Assembly: GCA_035512695.1 (NCBI GenBank)
Contig: DATKDL010000028.1
Location: forward strand, 1 to 38,262
DNA: 38,262 nucleotides
Origin: DATDOR01 sp035512695
GTDB taxonomy: Bacteria > Chloroflexota > Anaerolineae > Anaerolineales > JABWBV01
Direction of reading: 5' to 3'
This document shows, piece by piece, positions 21,968-29,114 of the stretch. The notes beneath the pieces are model-generated. The model was not told the origin of the DNA, did no database searches, and saw only the letters and a list, made by a program, of their open reading frames with translations. Position 1 is the stretch's first letter. The number at the start of each line of letters is the position of its first letter. The translations under genes were made by a program, and so were the position numbers.

Positions 21968-23119
21968 ATGGACCAGATCACCCAGCTGTCCCTCCTCTCC
22001 CAGGACATGCACTTCGAACCGGACGCCTCCCGCGAGGAAGTCTGCCGGACGGTGGTGCGCGGGCGGGAGGTGGATATCCCGATCTCGGAGCTGCAGATGC
22101 CGGGCGGGAAGCGGATGAAGGTGCTCAAGACGCTGCTGACCTCGGCCTGCGAGCGGAACTGCTACTACTGCCCGTTCCGGGCCGGGCGGGATATGCGCCG
22201 GGCGACTTTCAAGCCGGAGGAGATGGCCTCGGTCTTTATGGGGATGCACCGGGCGAAGATGGTGGAGGGCCTGTTCCTGAGCTCGGGGATCGCCGGCGGC
22301 AGCGTCCGGACGCAGGATCGGCTGATCGACACGGCCGACATCTTGCGGAATAAATACAAATACCGGGGTTACCTGCACTTGAAGCTGATGCCGGGGGTCG
22401 AGAAGGACCAGGTCGAGCGGGCGATGGAGCTGGCCAGCCGGCTGTCCGTAAATCTGGAGGCGCCCAATGCGCAGCGATTGGAAGCCCTGGCGCCGAAGAA
22501 AGCGTTCACCGAAGAGCTGGTCGACCCGCTGAAGTGGGCCGAGCAGATCCGGCGGGATAAATCCCCCCACCGGTCCTGGAATGGGCGCTGGCCTTCGACG
22601 GTGACCCAGTTCGTGGTCGGCGCGGCGGGGGAGACGGATGTCGAGCTGCTGTCGACCTCAGAGCAGCTCTACGACCAGGCCCGGTTGGGGCGGGTGCACT
22701 ACTCAGCTTTCAGCCCGGTCCCGGACACCCCGCTGGAGAACCTGCCGGCGGAGGACCCGCTGCGGCAGCACCGGTTGTACCAGTCGTCGTTCCTGCTGCG
22801 GGATTACGGTTACACGCTGGAGGACCTGCCTTTTGCAGGCGACGGCAACCTGCCGCTGGACGCCGACCCGAAGCGGGCCTGGGCGGAGGCGCACCTGGCG
22901 GAGGTGCCGGTCGAGCTGAACACGGCCGGGCGAGAGGCGCTGCTGCGGGTCCCGGGGATCGGGCCGCGGGCGGTGGAGGTGCTGCTTAAAAACCGCTTGG
23001 GGAACAAGGTGACGACGCTGGGGGATCTGCAGAAATTGGGGATCAAGACGAAGGGGATGGCGCCGTTTGTGCTGCTGGATGGGAGGAGACCGGTGCGGCA
23101 GATGGCGCTATTCAAATAA
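21968..23119 (+). CDS. Putative DNA repair/modification radical SAM protein
   Basis: 383 residues. The radical SAM cluster is SACERNCYYC (CxxxCxxC) at about residues 60-67, binding [4Fe-4S] and SAM. The sequence TSACERNCYYCPFRAGRD and the downstream SSGIAGGSVRTQDRL match the family found next to UDG-like glycosylases (rSAM_link_UDG). The C-terminus has a helix-hairpin-helix motif (ALLRVPGIGPRAVEVLLKNR), suggesting DNA binding. The UDG partner is not in this window. Its promoter carries a LexA-like box, fitting a DNA-damage role. It starts at the leaderless ATG 21968. The CYTH gene ends convergently 31 bases downstream. Confidence 0.88.
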   Translation: MDQITQLSLLSQDMHFEPDASREEVCRTVVRGREVDIPISELQMPGGKRMKVLKTLLTSACERNCYYCPFRAGRDMRRATFKPEEMASVFMGMHRAKMVEGLFLSSGIAGGSVRTQDRLIDTADILRNKYKYRGYLHLKLMPGVEKDQVERAMELASRLSVNLEAPNAQRLEALAPKKAFTEELVDPLKWAEQIRRDKSPHRSWNGRWPSTVTQFVVGAAGETDVELLSTSEQLYDQARLGRVHYSAFSPVPDTPLENLPAEDPLRQHRLYQSSFLLRDYGYTLEDLPFAGDGNLPLDADPKRAWAEAHLAEVPVELNTAGREALLRVPGIGPRAVEVLLKNRLGNKVTTLGDLQKLGIKTKGMAPFVLLDGRRPVRQMALFK

Positions 23120-23150
23120 CAAACGGATCATAGGAAATCGGGCCATCCTG

Positions 23151-23666
23151 CTATCCATTCCCATCCATCAGATCGATATACGCCCCCTCCACCAGGTCCG
23201 CATCCCCGATCCCAAGCCGTCCCATCATCTCCTCCGCAATCCGGACCCCCTCCGCCGGATCCTGCCCCTCCTCCAGCACGACCTCCAGCTCCACGAACTC
23301 CCCCAGCCCCTCCACCCTGTCCAGGTGGATCCGGGTCTGCCCGGTGAGATAAAGCCTGCGCGACTTCCGGACGATGCCTCGGATCCCTAACGCCGCCTCG
23401 AGCAGCGTCCGCAGCCGTTCCGGTTCGGCCGTCCTGAAAATCCGGTAGTGTGAGGCCTTGGGTCCCTCTGAGTCGGGTCGCTCGTAGTGGATCAATTCTC
23501 CTTCGCCGGAGGCGAAGACTCGCATTTTGAGCCGGCCCGCCGGAGTCCGGAAAAAAGTGTCTTCTTGCTCGATCACTTCCGGCGGCGCACCGGCCAGATC
23601 TTCGGCCAGGCGTGTGGTCCGATCGGGGTCCCGCAGGCGGGCCTTGATCTCGATGTTGGTCGCCAC
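23151..23666 (-). CDS. CYTH domain protein (class IV adenylate cyclase/triphosphatase fold)
   Basis: 171 residues. The CYTH signature ExExK appears as NIEIKAR near the N-terminus, with further basic and acidic tunnel residues in LKMRVF, HYRIFRT, KSRRLYL, TRIHLDRVEGLGEFVELEVVL. CYTH proteins bind triphosphates with Mg2+ in a beta-barrel tunnel; members include adenylate cyclase CyaB, thiamine triphosphatase and inorganic triphosphatases. Which reaction applies cannot be read from the sequence. Its ATG lies one base beyond the DUF1992 stop, so both genes share the promoter at 24180-24208 with a CRP-like site. Confidence 0.87.
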   Translation of the reverse strand: MATNIEIKARLRDPDRTTRLAEDLAGAPPEVIEQEDTFFRTPAGRLKMRVFASGEGELIHYERPDSEGPKASHYRIFRTAEPERLRTLLEAALGIRGIVRKSRRLYLTGQTRIHLDRVEGLGEFVELEVVLEEGQDPAEGVRIAEEMMGRLGIGDADLVEGAYIDLMDGNG

Positions 23667-23667
23667 G

Positions 23668-24123
23668 TCAGGGAGCGGGCGTTGCCGCGATCCGGGCGAT
23701 CTCTTTCTCTGCGTCCAGGATGAAGCGCTCCAGGCGCAGGCTGGGGATTTCCAGGTTGTACTCCCGGATCAGCTTGTTGGCGGCCGCGATCCGTACCCGA
23801 AAGGCTTCCCGCGCGCGGGCCCACTCGCCCTCCGCCCAGGTCTCGGACGGACCGGCGGAGCGGACCAGGTCCCAGGTCCGGGACAGGTCGCCGCGGGCGG
23901 CCTCGAGGTCTTTCTCGATCCGGCGGCTTTTCTCCATCCAGGGCAGCAGGAAATCGTTGTCGTTGAGCAGCTTGTAGGCGGCCTGCCGCTCTGGGTCGGC
24001 GTTGGGATCGGCGTTCAGCTTGAGTGGTTTTCCCTTGCCGGGCAGGTTATCGAAGGCGCCGTCCTTCTGCGCCTGTTCGATCTGCCGCCCGATGCCACGT
24101 TCGAATTGTTCCAGTAGGCTCAT
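23668..24123 (-). CDS. DUF1992 (DnaJ-homologue C28 conserved domain) protein
   Basis: 151 residues. The N-terminal half is the DUF1992 domain: IGRQIEQAQKDGAFDNLPGKGKPLKL with EAYKLL-like AAYKLLNDNDFLLPWM. The remainder is helical, rich in Arg and Glu. Function unknown; the domain also occurs in eukaryotic DNAJC28 without a J-domain here. GGGAGG lies six bases before the ATG. First gene of a two-gene operon with the CYTH protein. Confidence 0.9.
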   Translation of the reverse strand: MSLLEQFERGIGRQIEQAQKDGAFDNLPGKGKPLKLNADPNADPERQAAYKLLNDNDFLLPWMEKSRRIEKDLEAARGDLSRTWDLVRSAGPSETWAEGEWARAREAFRVRIAAANKLIREYNLEIPSLRLERFILDAEKEIARIAATPAP

Positions 24124-24157
24124 GGGGCCCTCCCGGGGCTGGGAGCTGGGGTCCTGT

Positions 24158-24175
24158 TTGTGACGGTTGTCACAA
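24158..24175. promoter_or_regulatory. Perfect CRP-like palindrome, TTGTGAC-GGTT-GTCACAA
   Basis: Perfect 7-bp arms with a four-base centre, containing TGTGA-N6-TCACA exactly as in the CRP consensus. It lies across the predicted transcription start (about 24173), so a bound protein should repress. The regulator is not identified. Confidence 0.6.
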
Positions 24176-24179
24176 TGGG

Positions 24180-24208
24180 ATTGTATCCAAATTGAATCAC
24201 TGAGTCAA
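24180..24208 (-). promoter_or_regulatory. Promoter of the DUF1992-CYTH operon
   Basis: On the minus strand TTGACT (24203-24208), an exact 17-base spacer, and TACAAT (24180-24185). The -35 overlaps the stop of the M42 peptidase gene (24205-24207). Leader about 50 bases. Confidence 0.75.
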
Positions 24209-25278
24209 TCCGTGCGCACATCCTTGTCACCAACCAAAAACTGATACAAAGTATCAAGCAGATTGTCCAATACCGCCACCCGCAGCACCTCGAACCCATG
24301 GCTGTTCTCGCGCACGTGCCCGATGCAGGCGATCCTCGGGACGCCCAGCGAGGCGGCGGACATGCTGGCGTCGCTGGCCGCGGAGTCGTATACGACCGGC
24401 TGCAGCCCGGTCCCGGCCCGGACCGCGGCGGCCATCAGCTCCCCCACCAGCCGTGGGTCGTACGGCGCCTGGCGGTCCTTGGCCCAGATACCCGGCCGGC
24501 CGTCCAGCGCCAATGGCGCGCCCGGCGGGATCGGGGCGCCGTCGACGGCGATGAAGACCTCCGGGTCCAGCAACCGGACCAGCGCCTTGGCCCCGTGCCC
24601 GCCGACCTCCTCGCTCACGGTGAAGGCGATGGCGATCGGAAATGCCGGCCGGGCGTCCAGCGTCTTCATCCGCTCCAGCAGCCGCAGCAGGGTCACAACC
24701 CCGGCCCTGTCGTCGAAGGTCCAGGCCCCGGCCAGCGGGTCCCCCGGATCGCCGAACACGATCGGGCCGCGGCGGGACCGTTCCGGCACCGCAAACGTCC
24801 CCGGCCGGACCCCGGCTTCCGCCAGGGCGACGGCGTCCAGACCGGTCAGGATCCGGCAGTCCTCCCAGCGGATCGCCTGCGAGGCGCTCTTCTCGGTGTG
24901 GGTCGATCCCATCGACAGCACGCCGACGATCGTCTCCACATCTCCCAGGACCTCGACCGGCCCCTCTCCCAGCTTCCAGGGCCGCAGCCCGCCGGAGCGG
25001 TCGACCCTAAGGGTCCCGTCCGTTTCGACGCGGGTCACGACCATCCCGATCTCGTCCATGTGCGCCGCCAGGCAGGTCAGCGGGGCCTCGGGATCCCGGC
25101 CATCGAGACGGGCGTGCACGTTCCCGGCCGCGTCGGTCACCGGTTCGAAGCCCAGGATCTCGATCTTCTCCTGCACCAGGCGAGCGAGTTCCCACTCCCG
25201 GCCGGACGGCGCCGGGACCAACAGTTCTTCGAACAATTGCAGTGCGGGATGGTAGCCGGACCGCCTCGATGTGCTCAA
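24205..25278 (-). CDS. M42 family metallopeptidase (glutamyl aminopeptidase type)
   Basis: 357 residues. A dinuclear-metal aminopeptidase forming tetrahedral dodecamers in known members. All metal and catalytic residues are visible: AAHMDEIG (His), TFDDRAG (bridging Asp), SEEVGGHGAK (catalytic and metal Glu), VDGAP (Asp) and ENSHGFE (His). The start is a TTG at 25278 that overlaps the PPK2 stop (TTGA); an in-frame ATG at 25413 would place 45 atypical residues inside PPK2. The protein then begins LSTSRRSGYHPALQLFEELL, matching the family. It is the second gene of a PPK2-M42 pair. Confidence 0.93.
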   Translation of the reverse strand: MSTSRRSGYHPALQLFEELLVPAPSGREWELARLVQEKIEILGFEPVTDAAGNVHARLDGRDPEAPLTCLAAHMDEIGMVVTRVETDGTLRVDRSGGLRPWKLGEGPVEVLGDVETIVGVLSMGSTHTEKSASQAIRWEDCRILTGLDAVALAEAGVRPGTFAVPERSRRGPIVFGDPGDPLAGAWTFDDRAGVVTLLRLLERMKTLDARPAFPIAIAFTVSEEVGGHGAKALVRLLDPEVFIAVDGAPIPPGAPLALDGRPGIWAKDRQAPYDPRLVGELMAAAVRAGTGLQPVVYDSAASDASMSAASLGVPRIACIGHVRENSHGFEVLRVAVLDNLLDTLYQFLVGDKDVRTD

Positions 25279-26087
25279 TAGATCTCCGGCACGAAGGTCT
25301 GCTCCTCCTGTGGCGGGCGGATGTATCCTTGCCCTGCCTGCCGAGGCGGCAGTTCCAATGGGCCTGGCATGATGTCCTGGTAAGGGATCTGCGACAGGAT
25401 GTGATGGATGCAATTCAGCCGGGCGCGCTTCTTGTCGTCGGCGTTGACGACGTACCAGGGCGACTGCTTGATGTCAGTGTAGTCGAACATCCGGTCTTTT
25501 GCCCGGGAGAACTCCTCCCAGCGGTTGCGCCCTTCGAGGTCGACCGGGCTGAGCTTCCAGCGGCGCTTGGGGTCGTTCGCCCGCTGTTGGAAGCGGCGCT
25601 CCTGCTCCTCGTCGCTGACCGAGAACCAGTATTTGAGCAGCCGGATCCCGGACCGCACCAGCATGCGCTCGAACTGCGGGCAGGAGCGCATGAACTCCTG
25701 GTATTCATCCTCGGTGCAGAAACCCATCACGTACTCGGTCACCGCACGGGTGTACCAGCTGCGATCGAGCAGGACGATCTCGCCGGCCGCAGGTAAATGC
25801 GCCGCATAGCGCTGGAAATACCATTGCGATTTCTCTCGCTCGGTCGGGATGCTCAACGCGACGACCCGGACGATCCGAGGGTTCATCCGCTCGCTGATTC
25901 GCTTGATCACCCCGCCCTTCCCGGCCGCATCACGGCCTTCGAACAGGACCACGGCCTTGAACCCGGTCGACTTGGCCCAGTATTGGAGCTTGACGAGCTC
26001 TTCCTGGAGCCTGGCCAGCTCTCCAAGATAATAGCCGTTCTTCAGCTTGCCGTTGGCCTTCAACCGAGTGTCGTCCGTGTCAGTCAT
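25275..26087 (-). CDS. ppk2: Polyphosphate kinase 2 family protein
   Basis: 270 residues. PPK2 enzymes transfer phosphate between polyphosphate and nucleotides. Walker A is FEGRDAAGKGG, the lid region NPRIVRVVAL..PTEREKSQWYFQRY, and Walker B LLDRSWY. Most members then read NRAG/V; here it is TRAVTEYVMGF, with Thr in place of the usual Asn. Length and single domain match class I PPK2, which favours GDP/ADP phosphorylation. A strong AAAGGAGG precedes the ATG at 26087 by five bases. The 3' end overlaps the M42 gene. A large palindrome lies just upstream. Confidence 0.94.
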   Translation of the reverse strand: MTDTDDTRLKANGKLKNGYYLGELARLQEELVKLQYWAKSTGFKAVVLFEGRDAAGKGGVIKRISERMNPRIVRVVALSIPTEREKSQWYFQRYAAHLPAAGEIVLLDRSWYTRAVTEYVMGFCTEDEYQEFMRSCPQFERMLVRSGIRLLKYWFSVSDEEQERRFQQRANDPKRRWKLSPVDLEGRNRWEEFSRAKDRMFDYTDIKQSPWYVVNADDKKRARLNCIHHILSQIPYQDIMPGPLELPPRQAGQGYIRPPQEEQTFVPEIY

Positions 26088-26112
26088 TGCGGCCTCCTTT
26101 CATAATTGCAAC

Positions 26113-26168
26113 GTGCAAGGTGCAAAGTGCAAGGTGCACATTGCACTTTTGCACTTTGCACCTTGCAC
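26113..26168. repeat. 20-bp perfect palindrome of GTGCAAR heptamer units
   Basis: Arms 26113-26132 and 26149-26168 pair perfectly over 20 bp around a 16-base loop that is itself partly palindromic. The left arm is built from tandem GTGCAAG/GTGCAAA units. It abuts the galE stop (26170-26172) and lies in the ppk2 upstream region; no T-tract. It has the same architecture as the octamer palindrome at 1354 but a different unit. Confidence 0.8.
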
Positions 26169-26169
26169 C

Positions 26170-27150
26170 TCACGCTTCATACCCATACGGATGCTTCCGA
26201 TGCCACTCCCACGCCGAGGCGATGATCGCGCGCAGGTCGGGGTGGCGGGGTTCCCAGCCGAGCTCTTCCATGATCTGCTCGCTGTCGGCGATCAGGACGG
26301 CCGGGTCGCCGGGGCGGCGCGGGCCGATCTCGGCCGGGATCGGGTGGCCGGTGATCTCGCGGGCGGCCCGGATGACGTCCATCACGCTGAAGCCGCGGCC
26401 GTTGCCGAGGTTGTATGTCCGGCTGCCGCCGTCCAGGGCGCGCAGCGCCAGGATGTGGGCCTGGGCCAGGTCGAGCACGTGGATGTAGTCGCGGATGCAG
26501 GTGCCGTCTTCGGTCGGGTAGTCGTCCCCGAAGACGGTGATGTGCTCACGCTGGCCGAGTGCCACCTGCAGGACCAGCGGGATCAGGTGCGTCTCGGGGT
26601 CATGCTGCTCGCCCAGGTCCGGGTGGGCGGCGCCGCAGGCGTTGAAATAGCGCAGGGCAGCGTAGCGCAGCCCGTAGAGCCTGTCCATCCAGGACAGCAG
26701 CCGTTCGACGATGTACTTCGATTCCCCGTAAGGGCTGCCCGGGGCGATCCGCTCGCCGGCTTTGATCGGGATCTCCTCCGGGTCGTCGAACAGGTTGGCC
26801 GTCGAAGACAGGATGAACCTGCGGACGCCGTGCTCGACGGCGCTCTCGAGCAGGTTGAGGGCGTTGCGGACGTTGTCGCCGAGATATAGAAAGGGCAGTT
26901 CGACCGATTCCCCCACCAGCGTGTTCGAGGCGAAGTGCATGATCCCGTCCGGCCGGTGCTGCTCGAGCACAGCATCGATCGCGGGCCGGTCGGATAAGTC
27001 CGCCTTGATAAACGCCGCGGCCGGGTGCACCGCCGCCCGGTGGCCCTGCTGGAGATTGTCGAGGACGACGACCTCATCGCCGGTCTTCACCAGCTCCGAG
27101 ACGACGGCGCTGCCGATGTAGCCGGCTCCGCCGGTGACAAGAACTTTCAT
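26170..27150 (-). CDS. galE: UDP-glucose 4-epimerase
   Basis: 326 residues, an extended short-chain dehydrogenase. NAD-binding GGAGYIGSAV at the N-terminus; catalytic Ser/Thr in SSTANLF and Tyr/Lys in YGESKYIVE. RDYIHVLDLAQAH and the YNLGNGRGFSVMDVI segment are typical of GalE. It interconverts UDP-glucose and UDP-galactose, supplying sugars for glycolipids or cell-surface polymers. Ends at the palindrome 26113-26168; the upstream gap holds the palindrome 27173-27231. GATGAGG gives a Shine-Dalgarno before the ATG at 27150. Confidence 0.95.
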   Translation of the reverse strand: MKVLVTGGAGYIGSAVVSELVKTGDEVVVLDNLQQGHRAAVHPAAAFIKADLSDRPAIDAVLEQHRPDGIMHFASNTLVGESVELPFLYLGDNVRNALNLLESAVEHGVRRFILSSTANLFDDPEEIPIKAGERIAPGSPYGESKYIVERLLSWMDRLYGLRYAALRYFNACGAAHPDLGEQHDPETHLIPLVLQVALGQREHITVFGDDYPTEDGTCIRDYIHVLDLAQAHILALRALDGGSRTYNLGNGRGFSVMDVIRAAREITGHPIPAEIGPRRPGDPAVLIADSEQIMEELGWEPRHPDLRAIIASAWEWHRKHPYGYEA

Positions 27151-27172
27151 GACGACCTCATCCCATCTATAC

Positions 27173-27231
27173 GGCGATTTTGGGGGCAGGTGTGCCGGGC
27201 TGCGCCCGGCACACCTGCCCCCAAAATCGCC
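27173..27231. repeat. 59-bp palindrome with 27-bp perfect stem
   Basis: Arms 27173-27199 and 27205-27231 pair perfectly over 27 bp with a five-base CTGCG loop. It lies between the ABC transporter stop (27297) and galE start (27150), both minus strand. No T-tract on either side. Flank GATTTTGGGGGCAGG and centre GGCTGC match the palindromes at 2183 and 19461. Confidence 0.85.
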
Positions 27232-27271
27232 AAACCTCCGAAAGTTTTATCTGGTTCATCCGTCTGATAAG

Positions 27272-27288
27272 AGGAGACCTTTTCTCCT
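27272..27288. terminator. Weak hairpin after the ABC exporter genes
   Basis: AGGAGA-N5-TCTCCT stem just past the ABC stop, with little T-tract; possibly the terminator of the PepF-ABC operon. Confidence 0.3.
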
Positions 27289-27296
27289 GAATGGTA

Positions 27297-29114
27297 TCAT
27301 AAAGCGATTCCCTCCCACAGACTCCGCATCTCCGGATGCGCCGCCATCAGCTCCGCCAGCCTCCCTACCCCAATTACCTCCCCTGCCTCCATCAGAACGA
27401 TCCGGTCGGCGCGCTGGAGGACGGCCCGGCGGTGGGAGACGGCGATCACGGCCGGACGCGGGTCCATTCCTGCGCTGAGCGATGGCGGAGAGTCGAACAG
27501 GCGCGCCCAGAGGATCCCTTCGGTTTCGACGTCCAGGGCGGATGAGAGGTCGTCGAAGACGAGCAGGTGCGGCTCCCGGGCAAACATCCGTGCCGCCGCG
27601 ACCCGCTGGCGCTGGCCGCCGGACAGCCGCACCCCGCGCGGCCCGACGACGGTCTCCAGGCCGTCGTCCAGCACTTTCAAATCCTCCTCCATGACGGCCG
27701 AGCGGACCGCCCGGTCCATTCTGCCCTCTCCCGCCTCGATCCCCATCAGGATGTTGTCCCGCAGCGGTTCGGAAAAAAGGCGCGGCACCTGCGGGGTGTA
27801 GGCCGCTTGCGGCGGGACGAAGAAATCGGCCGGCCGGTTTACCGGGACTCCGTTCCAGACCAGCCGCCCCTCCGCCGGGAGCAAGCCGAGCAGCGCCCGC
27901 ACGACGGTCGATTTCCCGGAGCCGATCCGCCCGGTGATCACGGTCAGCTCCCCGGCCCGGGTCTCGAACGAGACGTTTTGGACCCCGCGACCGGTCTCCG
28001 GGAAAATGTATGTGAGCCCTTTCACCACGAGCGATTCGAACGGCTCGCCGTCCGGCGTCCCCCCGCCGTCCAGCGGGGGCAGGGCGCCCAGCAGGTAGAG
28101 CGGACGGTGGGCGACCAGGTCCATCGGCGCCGCCCCTTCCATGAGCTCCAGCAGCCGCTCAAGCGAAACCCCGACCTGCCGGTAGCGGGCCAGGTAGCTG
28201 CCGAACATCCCGGTGATAAAAGTCAGCCACTGGACGTACAGGACGAACAGGGTGAAATCCCCGACCGTGAAGCGCCCGGCCGACATCTCCCCGGCCGCGG
28301 CCAGCAGCAGCACCCCGGTCCCCAGGTTGCCCATGTTGTAGCTGATCGTGCTCAGAAACTCCGAGAATAGGGTGTCCCGCAGGGTCACCGCCCGGCGATG
28401 CTCGTTCAATTCGTCCAGGTGGGAGACGACCTGCTCCTCGGCGCCGGACAGCTTTACGACCGTCACCGCCCCGAAGATCTCGCCGACCAGCCCGGTCACG
28501 CTCCCGATCGATTCCTGGGCGGCCCGCCGGTAGGCCCGGATGCGCTTTGTCGCCAGGTTGATGACGAATACGACGGCTGCCAGCGGCAGGAATACGGCCA
28601 GCGTGATCCCGGCGTCGATCTGCGCCAGGATGTAAACCCCCACCCCGATCCCCAGCGCCTGACCGACCGGGTCGATCGACCAGCTCAAGAAGGCCGGCAC
28701 CTGTTCGACGTCGTCCCGGAAGCGGGCCACGGCCTCCCCCGGGGAATGCGGCAGCGCCCGTCCGCCGGGCCGCCGCAGGACGTGCCGCAGCAAATTGCGC
28801 TGCAGAAGTGTGTTTACGACGACATGCAGGCTCGTCTCCGCGACCCCCGCCATCACGATGACGATCACCCGCGCGATCCCCCACCCGATCAGCAGCCACA
28901 CCAGGCCGAGCAGCGGCCCGCGCGCCGCCGCCGGGGTCTGCCCTTCGATGGTGAGCAGGTCGAAGACTTCCCGTACGATGAGGCCGGGAATAAGGGGAAA
29001 TAAATAGAACAGGATGCTGGCGAGCAGCCCGCTTGCGAGGTAAAGCGGCAGCCGGTAGCGGGCCAGCGCCAGGATGTATTTCCAGGCCGGGATGGGGTTT
29101 CTCGCCGTTTCCAT
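27297..29114 (-). CDS. ABC exporter subunit with Asp at the catalytic Glu position
   Basis: 605 residues: six membrane helices (about 1-320) fused to an ATPase domain. Walker A is GRIGSGKST, signature LSGGQRQRV, Walker B LLVFDDLSSALD, H-loop SHRR. The catalytic Glu after Walker B is Asp, as in the degenerate site of heterodimeric exporters. Together with the next subunit, whose signature is LSAGE, it forms one degenerate and one consensus site. The ATG at 29114 overlaps the stop of the partner gene. Substrate unknown: candidates include lipids, peptides or drugs. Confidence 0.92.
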   Translation of the reverse strand: METARNPIPAWKYILALARYRLPLYLASGLLASILFYLFPLIPGLIVREVFDLLTIEGQTPAAARGPLLGLVWLLIGWGIARVIVIVMAGVAETSLHVVVNTLLQRNLLRHVLRRPGGRALPHSPGEAVARFRDDVEQVPAFLSWSIDPVGQALGIGVGVYILAQIDAGITLAVFLPLAAVVFVINLATKRIRAYRRAAQESIGSVTGLVGEIFGAVTVVKLSGAEEQVVSHLDELNEHRRAVTLRDTLFSEFLSTISYNMGNLGTGVLLLAAAGEMSAGRFTVGDFTLFVLYVQWLTFITGMFGSYLARYRQVGVSLERLLELMEGAAPMDLVAHRPLYLLGALPPLDGGGTPDGEPFESLVVKGLTYIFPETGRGVQNVSFETRAGELTVITGRIGSGKSTVVRALLGLLPAEGRLVWNGVPVNRPADFFVPPQAAYTPQVPRLFSEPLRDNILMGIEAGEGRMDRAVRSAVMEEDLKVLDDGLETVVGPRGVRLSGGQRQRVAAARMFAREPHLLVFDDLSSALDVETEGILWARLFDSPPSLSAGMDPRPAVIAVSHRRAVLQRADRIVLMEAGEVIGVGRLAELMAAHPEMRSLWEGIAL

